Of a stretch of 64,000 nt of DNA, positions 41,984 to 49,729 are shown in pieces. How positions within the stretch are numbered: the first letter of the stretch is position 1; every line of letters begins with the position of its first letter. The translations under genes and the position numbers were made by a program. The notes beneath the pieces were generated by a model. The model was not told the origin of the DNA and did not search any database. It was given only the letters and a program-made list of their open reading frames with translations. This DNA comes from CAVXZE01 sp964615365 (GTDB lineage: Bacteria; Myxococcota_A; UBA9160; UBA6930), in assembly GCA_964615365.1 (NCBI GenBank), contig CAZTOU010000001.1, positions 62,001 to 126,000 of the forward strand. Direction: 5' to 3'.

Positions 41984-42151
41984 CTAGACCCAGGCCTCCC
42001 TGGCGGACCGGACCCGGGGAGTCTGGAGCAGGGTCTTCACCCGCCGGATCGGAAGTAGCTGGAGGGCGGAGACGGCCAGCTCGCAGTAGAGCGCCGCGCT
42101 CAGCCTCACCAGATCGGTGCCCTTGCGAATCGGTCCCTCAATTCGGTGCAT
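41984..42151 (-). CDS. Possible small basic protein, 55 aa
   Basis: ATG 42151 has a strong GGAGGAGG ribosome site 9 nt upstream. The product has a hydrophobic centre (LVRLSAALYCELAVSALQLL) and basic ends. No homologue known. It lies opposite the untranslated region before the aminotransferase gene. Could be spurious. Confidence 0.4.
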   Translation of the reverse strand: MHRIEGPIRKGTDLVRLSAALYCELAVSALQLLPIRRVKTLLQTPRVRSAREAWV

Positions 42152-42260
42152 GGAGATCCTCCTCCCTGACTTGGGGAGTGGGAGATTCGGGCTCCCGGGT
42201 GGCGGACTTTCTCGCTGGAGGTTGCGGGTTTCCCCGCGGGTGGCTGATATCCTCCCGGGG

Positions 42261-43268
42261 ATGGAATCCCGAGAAGCCCCTCGACGCCTGATCTGGATCG
42301 ACGGCGAGCTAGTGCCCTGGGCCGAGGCCACCGTTCACGTGCTCTCCCACAGCCACCAGCGCGGCTCTCTGGTCTTCGATTACATGAGCGTCCACGAGAC
42401 GCCCCGGGGGCCCGCGGTGTTCCGGCTGGACGATCACCTGGCCCGCTTCCAGACCTCGACGGAGCTGGTCACGCTCCCGCTCGGCCTGGGTCTCGCGGAG
42501 CTGCACGACGCCGTGCTCGAGGCGGTGCGCGCGAATCCGGGTGCCACGGCGGTGAAGATCTCCGCCTATCTGGCCGCGGAGGAGGTGGACGTGGTGCCGG
42601 TCGACGAGCACGTGACGGTCGCGATCGCCGCCTACGATCCCGAGGCCGACATCCAGGCCAGAAAGGCGGTCCCGCCCTGGCAGTACCGGGGGGCGCTTCG
42701 CATCTGGCTGGAGAAGGATCTCCGCAACCGCCGGCGCGACATCATGCACCCCCACGCCAAGGTGGCGGCCAACTACGCCTCGCCGATGGCCGCCAAGTGG
42801 GCCGCCCGGAAGAACGGCTACGACGAGATCCTGCTGGTGGACGAGAACGGCTTCCTCGCCGAGGGGCCCACCACCAACGTGTTCCTGGTGGACGGGGAGG
42901 GGACGCTCCTCACCCCCCCCGCATCGGCGGTGCTGCTGGGGGTGACGCGCCGCACGGTCATCGAGATCGCCAGGAAGGAGGGACGCCGGGTGCTGGAGGA
43001 GCCGATCCGGCCCGAGGCATTCCTCGAGGTCTCCGAGGCCTTTCTCACCGGGACCAACGCCAACGTGGCACCGATCGGATCGGTGGACGACCGGCCGATC
43101 GGCGACGGCAAAGCCCCCGGCCCGGTGAGCAAGGCGCTCCACAAGCGCTTCCACCGCGTCGTGGGCGGCGAGGATCCCGTCTTCGAGCACTGGCTGGCCT
43201 ATGCAAGTGAGCCGGCGCCCGGCGAGGCGCCGGGGCGCCCGGACAGCTCCGCGCCAGGACGGGATTGA
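42261..43268 (+). CDS. Class IV aminotransferase (branched-chain type)
   Basis: 335 aa PLP enzyme. The PLP lysine lies in HPHAKVAANYASP, followed by the signature DEILLVDENGFLAEGPTTNVFLV and GVTRRTVIEIA, as in BCAT/IlvE and D-amino-acid transaminases. The fold I start IWIDGELVPWAEATVHV is typical. ATG 42261 is chosen; an in-frame upstream extension is not protein-like. Ends 3 bp before trpS, so the two are cotranscribed. Likely branched-chain amino acid transamination, though an aminodeoxychorismate-lyase-like role cannot be excluded. Confidence 0.9.
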   Translation: MESREAPRRLIWIDGELVPWAEATVHVLSHSHQRGSLVFDYMSVHETPRGPAVFRLDDHLARFQTSTELVTLPLGLGLAELHDAVLEAVRANPGATAVKISAYLAAEEVDVVPVDEHVTVAIAAYDPEADIQARKAVPPWQYRGALRIWLEKDLRNRRRDIMHPHAKVAANYASPMAAKWAARKNGYDEILLVDENGFLAEGPTTNVFLVDGEGTLLTPPASAVLLGVTRRTVIEIARKEGRRVLEEPIRPEAFLEVSEAFLTGTNANVAPIGSVDDRPIGDGKAPGPVSKALHKRFHRVVGGEDPVFEHWLAYASEPAPGEAPGRPDSSAPGRD

Positions 43269-43271
43269 GCG

Positions 43272-44243
43272 ATGCGCGTTCTCTCGGGCATCCAGTCCTC
43301 CGGGGAGTGTCACATCGGCAACTACTTCGGCGCGATCCGCCAGTACGTCGCCCTGCAGGAGAAGGGAGAGTCGATCTACTTCATCGCCGACTACCACTCG
43401 ATGACGTCGGTGCGAGACGCGGCAGAGCGCCGGCGCCTGGTCCGCGAGGCGGTGCTGGACTTCCTGGCCTGCGGTCTGGATCCCGAGCGGTCCGTCCTCT
43501 ACCGGCAGTCGGATCTGCCCGAGGTCTGCGAGCTCACCTGGATCCTCTCCACGGTGGCGCCCATGGGCCTCCTGGAGCGCAGTCACGCCTACAAGGACAA
43601 GATCTCTCAGGGGCTGAGCGTCGACCACGGGCTCTTCGCCTACCCGGTGCTGATGGCCGCCGACATCCTGATCTACCGCTCGGACCTGGTGCCGGTGGGG
43701 CAGGACCAGAAGCAGCATCTGGAGATGGCCCGGGACATCGCCCAGCGCTTCAACCACACCTACGGCGTCGAGGTCCTGAAGCTGCCCGAGCCACACATCC
43801 TCGACGACGTGGCGGTGGTTCCCGGCACCGACGGCAACAAGATGAGCAAGTCCTACGACAACGTGATCCGCATGTTCTGGCCGGAGAAGCAGATCAAGAA
43901 GGCGGTGATGAGCGTGGTGACGGACTCCAGCTCGGTGGAGGACGCGAAGAAGACCGACGCCCCGGTCTTCCAGCTCTGGTCTCTCTTCGCCAGCGATGCG
44001 GATCGCGAAGAGATGTTCGAGCGCGCAGGGGCGGGCGGCCTCGGCTACGGGGAGGTCAAGAAGGATCTGCTCCGGAGGCTGCTCGAGTACTTCGGCCCGA
44101 TGCGCGAGAAGCGCGAGGACCTCGCCAGGCGCCCCGACGACGTCGAGGACATCCTCGCCGACGGGGCGCGGCGCGCGCGGGAGCTCGGAGCCCCCGTGGT
44201 CGCGGCGGCCCGCGAAGCCGCCGGGCTCGGCTCCGGCAGATAG
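43272..44243 (+). CDS. trpS: Tryptophan--tRNA ligase
   Basis: 323 aa class Ic aminoacyl-tRNA synthetase. HIGN motif in SGECHIGNYFGAIRQY, KMSKS in GNKMSKSYDN near residue 195, and the LMAADILIYRSDLVPVGQDQ block (quoted in part) that binds tryptophanyl-adenylate. Length matches bacterial TrpS. It charges tRNA-Trp with tryptophan in the cytoplasm. Second gene of a two-gene operon with the aminotransferase; convergent with the kinase gene. No tryptophan leader sequence was seen before it. Confidence 0.96.
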   Translation: MRVLSGIQSSGECHIGNYFGAIRQYVALQEKGESIYFIADYHSMTSVRDAAERRRLVREAVLDFLACGLDPERSVLYRQSDLPEVCELTWILSTVAPMGLLERSHAYKDKISQGLSVDHGLFAYPVLMAADILIYRSDLVPVGQDQKQHLEMARDIAQRFNHTYGVEVLKLPEPHILDDVAVVPGTDGNKMSKSYDNVIRMFWPEKQIKKAVMSVVTDSSSVEDAKKTDAPVFQLWSLFASDADREEMFERAGAGGLGYGEVKKDLLRRLLEYFGPMREKREDLARRPDDVEDILADGARRARELGAPVVAAAREAAGLGSGR

Positions 44244-44272
44244 GGGACTCCGGGGTCTCCATTCGCCGCGGG

Positions 44273-46960
44273 TCAGGGCCGGAGGGCGTCCGCGATCGTC
44301 TGGAGCTGACTGGCGACCTCGCCCGCGGTCTGGATGCGGGCGTCCGGCTCCTTCGCCATCAGGTTGAGGATCAGAACCGCCATTCCCTCGGCCACGCTGG
44401 GCTGGCGCTCGCGGGGGTCCGGCACCGGCGTGTGTCGGTGGTGGAAGGGGATGTCTCCCTCGGTGAAGGGCACCTTTCCCGTCACCAGCTCGAAGAGCGT
44501 CACGCCCAGTGCGTAGAGATCGGCCCGATGGTCGATCCCGATTCCCACGGACTGCTCGGGGGCCATGTAGAAGGGCGTCCCGCCGATCACCGTGGTCGCC
44601 TTGCGCACCTCCTCGAGCATCTTGGCGAGGCCGAAGTCCATGATCTTCATCACCTTGTCGTTGGTGAAGAAGAGGTTTCCCGACTTGATGTCCCGATGGA
44701 TGATGCGCTGCTCGTGGGCGTAGGCGAGGCCGTTGGCGACCTGGACGCCGATGCGCGCGGCGTCGAAGCTGGAGAGTCTCCCGCGGCTCTCCAGGATCCG
44801 GTTGAGAGGCGTCCCCGCCAGCAGCTCCATGGTGATGAAGAAGAGGCCATCTTCCTGATCGACGTCGTGAATGGTGACGATGTTGGGGTGGTTGAGCGCG
44901 GCCGAGGCGCGCGCCTCGCGAAGGAAGAGATCCACCACCCGCGGGTGATCCTTCAGGTTGTCGGGCAGCCGCTTCAGTGCGACCTCGCGCCCCAGGCGCT
45001 TGTCCCGCGCCCGGTAGACGACGCCCATGCCGCCGCGTCCGATCTCCTCGTGGAGCTCGTATCGGCTCCCCCCCGATCCGAGGGCGATGCCCTGGAGAAC
45101 CGTGCTGCTCTCCTCGGTGCCCCGGTCGGTGATCTTCTTTCGGATCTCCTCGATGCGGGTGGCGATGTGGGGATGCTCCGGGTGCCGATCCCGAAGCTCC
45201 TGGAAGACCTCCAGGGCGCGGTCCGGGCGCCCCGCCTTGTCGAGGAGGTCGCCGTACCACGCAAAGCTGTCGGGGGAGACCTCGCCGGGCCGCGAGAAGC
45301 TGATCGCCTCATCGGCCTTCTGCACAGCCAGCTCGAGCTTGCCCTGGGAGGTGAAGGTCTCCGCGAGAATGCGGCAGGCCTGGAAGTACTCCGGATGACG
45401 GGAGTCCACCTGCTGGTAGTCGCGCATGGCGCGACCGGTGTCGTTGCATTCCTCACAGAGCGAGGCGGCCTCGAAGTACTGGCCGGTCTTCTCGAGCACG
45501 TCGATCAGCTTCGGGATCGCGCCGGCGTCGCGGTAGCAGACGACGGCGCTCTCGAGATCCTCCGCCTCCTCGTAGGCGCGCCCGGCGCGGAGCAGATCGC
45601 CGACGGCCCGGTAGATCTCCGCCGCCCGCTCCGAGTCTCCCGCCCGCTCGAAGAGGGTCGCCGCCTGCTCGGACTCACCGTTCTCCACCCGCAGCTCCGC
45701 CGCCTGGAGCAGCCGTCCGGCCGACTCGTAGTGACTGGCCGCGATGCCCATCTCGCCGCGGTTGCGGTGGAAGCGCGCGCTCAGCAGATGGGCCATCTCC
45801 GTCTGCCCATCGCGCTGCAGCGCGCTGGCGGCGACGGAGAGATCGCCCTGGAGGAAGGGCTCGACTGCGGCGAGCGAGTCCTGGAACACCAGATCCCGCC
45901 CCGCATCCATCTCGATCTTCAGGGTCTGGGGCTCGAAGCTCTTGATCTCGAGCTGCCGCTCGGCGGCCCGATCGTCGCAGCCGGCCAGGATCGAGTGGGT
46001 CCCGACGGGAAGCGGAATCACCACGCTTCCGCCCCGGGCGTAGCGAAGCGAGGTCGGATCGCCGCCCAGCGCGATCCGGGCATGGGGTGCCGGCTCGCCG
46101 TCTCGCAACACCCGGACCTCGACGAGACACCGCTTCGGTCGCAGGTCGATCTCCACCCGCACGGTGCGTCCCTTGACGACGCGCACCTCCCGCTCCTCGA
46201 AGACCGTGGTACTGGATCCCTCGCGCTCGGGATCCTCGACGACACCCTCCACCACCACGAAGTAGCTTCGGGCCCGGACGGTCCGGAACTGGGTCTCCCG
46301 AGCGACCATGTAGTGCTCGAAGCGGGTGGAGGCGCGGGAGTCGGTCTTGGGGATCGGCTGCTTCCTCGCTGCGGCCAGGCGGCGCGTGGCTGCCCGTTTC
46401 TTGGAGAGGCGGACGCTGAAGGTCCCGCGCTGGCTCTGGGAAAGCTCGACGCAGACGACCAGATCCCCCTTGCCGCGCATCCCGCGGAAGAGGCGCAGCA
46501 GGGCCACGAACCCGAGCAGTCCGAGTCCCACCACCAGCCCGAGCTCCGGGAGGCTCCAGCCGGCGAGGCGGCTCTCGAGGTCATGGATCCGAGAGGAGAG
46601 GAGTTCGCCGAGGGGGGCTGTGCCGTCCTCGTCGAAGGGCGTCTCCGCCAGCCCGGGGGTTCCGCTGAGTCGGCCCCGGCGCCGCTTGCCTTCCGCCTGG
46701 AATACCCCGGCCAGCTGCTCGTAGAGGGTCGGGTCGTCGGGCGCCAGCTCGATGGCCTTCCGGAGCGCGATCTTGGCCTTGCCGAGCTCCCCGCGGTCCC
46801 GGAGGATCCGGGCCTTGTTGCGGAGGGCTTCCGGGTCCCTGGAGTCGGCGGCTCCGGAGGCGATCGGGGAGGCGAGCAGGGCGGCGATGAAGGCCGCTGC
46901 CAGCCAGGCCCTGGGCCGGCTGGATGCAGCTATCCTGTACCCGAAAAGAGAACCCCTCAC
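44273..46960 (-). CDS. Membrane Ser/Thr protein kinase with TPR region
   Basis: 895 aa. Order: signal/anchor helix (about 18-38), one TPR (EALRNKARILRDRGELGKAKIAL), second membrane helix (LPELGLVVGLGLLGFVALL, about 140-160), beta-rich domain to 360, TPR-like helices to 610 (many AxxxYxxAG units), then a C-terminal Hanks-type kinase: GRGGMGVVYRA, VALKRL, HRDIKSGN, DFGLAK, MAPEQS. All catalytic residues are kept. Two membrane helices put both ends in the cytoplasm. The kinase at the C-terminus after sensory repeats is reversed from the common PknB layout. Convergent with trpS. Confidence 0.92.
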   Translation of the reverse strand: MRGSLFGYRIAASSRPRAWLAAAFIAALLASPIASGAADSRDPEALRNKARILRDRGELGKAKIALRKAIELAPDDPTLYEQLAGVFQAEGKRRRGRLSGTPGLAETPFDEDGTAPLGELLSSRIHDLESRLAGWSLPELGLVVGLGLLGFVALLRLFRGMRGKGDLVVCVELSQSQRGTFSVRLSKKRAATRRLAAARKQPIPKTDSRASTRFEHYMVARETQFRTVRARSYFVVVEGVVEDPEREGSSTTVFEEREVRVVKGRTVRVEIDLRPKRCLVEVRVLRDGEPAPHARIALGGDPTSLRYARGGSVVIPLPVGTHSILAGCDDRAAERQLEIKSFEPQTLKIEMDAGRDLVFQDSLAAVEPFLQGDLSVAASALQRDGQTEMAHLLSARFHRNRGEMGIAASHYESAGRLLQAAELRVENGESEQAATLFERAGDSERAAEIYRAVGDLLRAGRAYEEAEDLESAVVCYRDAGAIPKLIDVLEKTGQYFEAASLCEECNDTGRAMRDYQQVDSRHPEYFQACRILAETFTSQGKLELAVQKADEAISFSRPGEVSPDSFAWYGDLLDKAGRPDRALEVFQELRDRHPEHPHIATRIEEIRKKITDRGTEESSTVLQGIALGSGGSRYELHEEIGRGGMGVVYRARDKRLGREVALKRLPDNLKDHPRVVDLFLREARASAALNHPNIVTIHDVDQEDGLFFITMELLAGTPLNRILESRGRLSSFDAARIGVQVANGLAYAHEQRIIHRDIKSGNLFFTNDKVMKIMDFGLAKMLEEVRKATTVIGGTPFYMAPEQSVGIGIDHRADLYALGVTLFELVTGKVPFTEGDIPFHHRHTPVPDPRERQPSVAEGMAVLILNLMAKEPDARIQTAGEVASQLQTIADALRP

Positions 46961-46993
46961 GAGCGCCTACATCGGTTCCCCAGCCCGCCGGGT

Positions 46994-48049
46994 TTAGGCG
47001 GCCATGCCCATTCGCACGGTCTCGGCGATCTCGCCCAGGAGGGCCTCAGTCTCCTCCCAACCGATACAGGCGTCGGTGATCGAAACGCCGTACTCGAGGG
47101 TGGCTCCTTCACCCCAGGACTGGCGTCCCGGTCGGAGGTTGCTCTCGATCAGGACCCCCATCAGCGCGTTCTGTCCCCCCCGGAACTGGGCCAGCACCTC
47201 GCGGCAGATCTGCCCCTGCCTGGTGTGATCCTTGCCGGAGTTGTCGTGGGAGCAGTCGACCAGGACGCCGCGGGCGATGCCCGGCTCCTCCCGCGCCGCC
47301 CGCGCGACCTCCGCGGGGCCGTAGTTCGGGCTACGCCTGCCCCCGCGCAGCACCAGGTGGCGGTCGGGATTCCCCCCGGTCTTGATCACGGAGGTGAGGC
47401 CGTCGCCGTTGATGCCGAGAAAGCTGTGGGGGTGGCTCGCGGAGATCATCGCGTCGAGCGCGGTCTCGAGGCCGCCTTCGGTGCCGTTCTTGAAGCCGAC
47501 GGGCATCGAGAGCCCGCTCGCCATCTCCCGGTGGGTCTGGCTCTCGGTGGTGCGCGCTCCGATCGCGGCCCAGGAGAGGAGGTCGGCCGTGTACTGAGGA
47601 GTGACCGGATCGAGCAGCTCGGTGGCGCAAGGCACTCCCAGTTCGTTGATCCGAAGCAGCAGCCGGCGCGCCAGCAGCAGACCCTCGGCGATGTCGCAGG
47701 AGCCGTCCAGGCGCGGGTCGTTGATCAGGCCCTTCCATCCCACCGTGGTGCGCGGCTTCTCGAAGTAGGTGCGCATCAGGACGATGAGCTCGGCCTCGCT
47801 CCGGGCGGTGGCGCGGCGGAGCCGCTCGGAGTAGTCCAGCGCGGCCTCCGGGTCGTGGAGGGAGCAGGGCCCCACGATCACCACCAGGCGCCTGCGATCG
47901 CGTCCGTGGAGGACGTCGCGGACGGCGCGGCGGCCGCGGAGCACGACCTCCGCCGCGGCGGCGGAGGCCGGGAGCAGGGCTTTGGCTTGCTTCGGCGGAA
48001 TCAAGGGAAGTACCTCTCTCAGGTTCTGGTTCTCGAGCTCTTCTCGCAT
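46994..48049 (-). CDS. 3-deoxy-7-phosphoheptulonate synthase, class I
   Basis: 351 aa DAHP synthase of the AroF/G/H type: condenses phosphoenolpyruvate with erythrose 4-phosphate, the first step of aromatic amino acid synthesis. Motifs: VGPCSLHDPEAALDY, MRTYFEKPRTTVGWKGLINDP, GARTTESQTHREMASGLS, VLVDCSHDNSGKDH. The N-terminal regulatory extension is present. Between a leader-peptide gene (28 codons) and the start lies a strong terminator hairpin, so expression is probably controlled by attenuation rather than a repressor. Confidence 0.95.
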   Translation of the reverse strand: MREELENQNLREVLPLIPPKQAKALLPASAAAAEVVLRGRRAVRDVLHGRDRRRLVVIVGPCSLHDPEAALDYSERLRRATARSEAELIVLMRTYFEKPRTTVGWKGLINDPRLDGSCDIAEGLLLARRLLLRINELGVPCATELLDPVTPQYTADLLSWAAIGARTTESQTHREMASGLSMPVGFKNGTEGGLETALDAMISASHPHSFLGINGDGLTSVIKTGGNPDRHLVLRGGRRSPNYGPAEVARAAREEPGIARGVLVDCSHDNSGKDHTRQGQICREVLAQFRGGQNALMGVLIESNLRPGRQSWGEGATLEYGVSITDACIGWEETEALLGEIAETVRMGMAA

Positions 48050-48081
48050 CTCGCATCTCCGGACTTCGGTGGGCGCAAAAG

Positions 48082-48114
48082 CGAAGCCCCGAGAGGGGGT
48101 CTCTCGGGGCTTCG
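48082..48114 (-). terminator. Attenuator hairpin before DAHP synthase
   Basis: A 14-bp perfect stem: CGAAGCCCCGAGAG (48082-48095) with CTCTCGGGGCTTCG (48101-48114), five-base loop, followed on the minus strand by GCTTTTGC. It lies 24 bp after the leader-peptide stop and 33 bp before the synthase start, the expected place for a transcription attenuator. Confidence 0.85.
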
Positions 48115-48137
48115 GGATTCGCTTCTCGGATCGGGCT

Positions 48138-48224
48138 CTAGATCTTTACGCAGTCTCCCTTTGCCCCGGTGGCATACCAGGGAAAGTAGAAGCCGAAGAA
48201 GAAGCAGAGACCCGCGGAACTCAT
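48138..48224 (-). CDS. Aromatic leader peptide (attenuation), 28 aa
   Basis: ATG 48224 to TAG 48138. Residues 7-17 read CFFFGFYFPWY: five Phe, two Tyr and one Trp, eight aromatic in ten positions (8-17). Such density is the mark of an attenuation leader of the pheL/trpL type. Scarcity of charged aromatic tRNAs should stall the ribosome here and favour a structure that breaks the terminator hairpin at 48082-48114. A segment of the leader (CTTCGGCTTC) can pair with GAAGCC in the hairpin's 5' arm, giving a candidate antiterminator. Too short for standard gene callers, it is probably missed in automated annotation. Confidence 0.82.
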   Translation of the reverse strand: MSSAGLCFFFGFYFPWYATGAKGDCVKI

Positions 48225-48257
48225 TGGAGCGTCATTTACCTCATCGTGCGGGGTCGG

Positions 48258-49004
48258 TCAACCGGCCGCCTCGGGTTCTCCCGCGAAGATCTGGCGAAGC
48301 CTCTCGCTCGCCACCGCCGCCATCGCCGCCTGCAGGTTGTACGACGGGATGAATCCCAGCATCGGAATCCGGATCACCTCGTCGCACTCTGCGAGCACCT
48401 CCACCGGGATCCCGTGGCGTTCACCGCCGACCACGAACAGGACCGGGCCGGCGAGGTCCATCTCCCAGGGAGCCCGGCTCCCCACGTCCTCGATGGCGAG
48501 GACGCGCCGTCCCGCGTCCCGTGCGGCGCGGATCACCGGGAGGGCGGGGCTCCAGAAGACCGGCATGAAACGGTCGGCACGCATCGCGGCCCGCACCGCC
48601 TCGCGCCTGCCGTCGTGCTCGAAGTCGCTGTCGATGAAGACGCCATCCGCGCCGGAGACCTCTGCGGTGCGGATCGCGAAGCCGGTGTTGCCGGGATACG
48701 CGATCCCCACCAGGAGCCAGGCGACCCCGCCCGCCGCGATGACCTGCTCCATCGGAGCCCGGGGGTCGCGGCCGACCAGGGCGAGGATCTCCGAGGGAGG
48801 ATCGGTCTTGCCGAGCCGCCAGAGCGAGGCGCGGCTGGTGGGTCGCACCTCGATTCCAGCCCGTCGGGCGCGGTCGCAGAGCGCCCGGACGCGCGGGTCG
48901 TGGGGGTCGCTGGCCGCCAGGAGCAGACGAACCGGCTCGCCCGCAGCGAGAGCCGCCTCGATCTCATCGGGGCCCGCGAGCTGTCGGGCGCGGCGGTCGC
49001 TCAC
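48258..49004 (-). CDS. TrmH/SpoU-family RNA 2'-O-methyltransferase
   Basis: 248 aa. SPOUT-fold signatures: LLVGIAYPGNTGFAIRTA (motif 1, with N as usual), ADGVFIDSDF, VLFVVGGERHGIP (motif 2) and IPMLGFIPSYNLQAAMA (motif 3, the knot). It uses SAM to methylate ribose 2'-OH of tRNA or rRNA. It overlaps the next gene upstream by 4 bp (Trm9-like methyltransferase), so the two are translated together, forming a tRNA-modification unit with divergent elp3. The exact nucleotide is not predictable. Confidence 0.88.
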   Translation of the reverse strand: MSDRRARQLAGPDEIEAALAAGEPVRLLLAASDPHDPRVRALCDRARRAGIEVRPTSRASLWRLGKTDPPSEILALVGRDPRAPMEQVIAAGGVAWLLVGIAYPGNTGFAIRTAEVSGADGVFIDSDFEHDGRREAVRAAMRADRFMPVFWSPALPVIRAARDAGRRVLAIEDVGSRAPWEMDLAGPVLFVVGGERHGIPVEVLAECDEVIRIPMLGFIPSYNLQAAMAAVASERLRQIFAGEPEAAG

Positions 49005-49729
49005 CTCGCCCTCCCCAGCACCAGGTATTCGTTCAGCGCACCCTCGCGGCCGTCCGCGCTGAAGCGATCCAGGCAGGGAAGGGCCGCGGCAGCGACCAGG
49101 CGATCGATCTCCTCTTCGTCGAGGAAGTGGCAGTAGCGCACCACCCCCGGCTCCGTTCCGAACGACAGGAGCGCGTCGCCCGGCTCCAGGTCGGCCGTGT
49201 CGAGGGGGGGCTCGAAGGGGACCCGCTTGTCTTGGAAGCGTTCGAAGGCGCCGAAGCGCCAGATCGAGATCGCCAGGCGCCCGCCCGGCTCGAGGCGATC
49301 GGCCAGGGCGCCGAGAAGCTCGCGGCGCAGGTCGAAGCTCGGCACGTGGTGCAGCAGGCCGAACGCCGCGACGAGCGGGTGGCGTCCGGTGGGGAGTGCC
49401 TGGAAAGACGGGTCGACGACCAGGTCGTGCTGGACCAGCGTGGTGTCGCGGGGCAGGTCGGCCTGCTGCCGCGCCAGGGCGAGGAGCTCCGCCGACGCGT
49501 CCACGCCCAGATAGGCGAACTCCCCGCCGAGCCAGGCGGCGAGGTAGACCCCGAAGCGGCCGTTGCCGCAGCCCACGTCCAGCACCGAGCGCGGCGGCCC
49601 CGGGAGCTCCCCGACGATGCGCTCCCAGCCCAGCCAGGGGTGGTCCCGGCTCGCGCTGAAGGCCTCCGCGCTGGTTCGGTAGAATCGGCGGTTGATCTCG
49701 TTCAGGGCGAGAACGGTTTCCGGTGACAT
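49001..49729 (-). CDS. Trm9/ALKBH8-like SAM methyltransferase
   Basis: 242 aa class I methyltransferase. SAM motif VLDVGCGNGRFGVYLA near residue 50, LGVDASAELLALARQQ, and AFGLLHHVP. The order of LNEINRRFYRTSAEAFSASRDHPWLGWERIV at the N-terminus (quoted in part: NRRFYRTSAEAFSASR) and GGRLAISIWRFGAFERFQDK at the end strongly recalls eukaryotic Trm9/ALKBH8 enzymes, which methylate cm5U34 in tRNA. Divergent from elp3, which makes that very intermediate; their ATG codons overlap within CATG (49727-49730). Overlaps trmH-like by 4 bp. Confidence 0.82.
   Translation of the reverse strand: MSPETVLALNEINRRFYRTSAEAFSASRDHPWLGWERIVGELPGPPRSVLDVGCGNGRFGVYLAAWLGGEFAYLGVDASAELLALARQQADLPRDTTLVQHDLVVDPSFQALPTGRHPLVAAFGLLHHVPSFDLRRELLGALADRLEPGGRLAISIWRFGAFERFQDKRVPFEPPLDTADLEPGDALLSFGTEPGVVRYCHFLDEEEIDRLVAAAALPCLDRFSADGREGALNEYLVLGRAR

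Noticed and set aside
43265..48352. A plus-strand open frame of about 1,700 codons opposite trpS end, kinase and DAHP synthase.
   Set aside because: Composition is the antisense of clear genes (kinase, DAHP synthase with full motifs). Long antisense frames are usual in DNA this GC-rich.
49692..49727. TTG 49692 as elp3 start.
   Set aside because: It adds a Ser/Arg-rich stretch that overlaps the divergent methyltransferase; ATG 49728 is simpler, though not proven.
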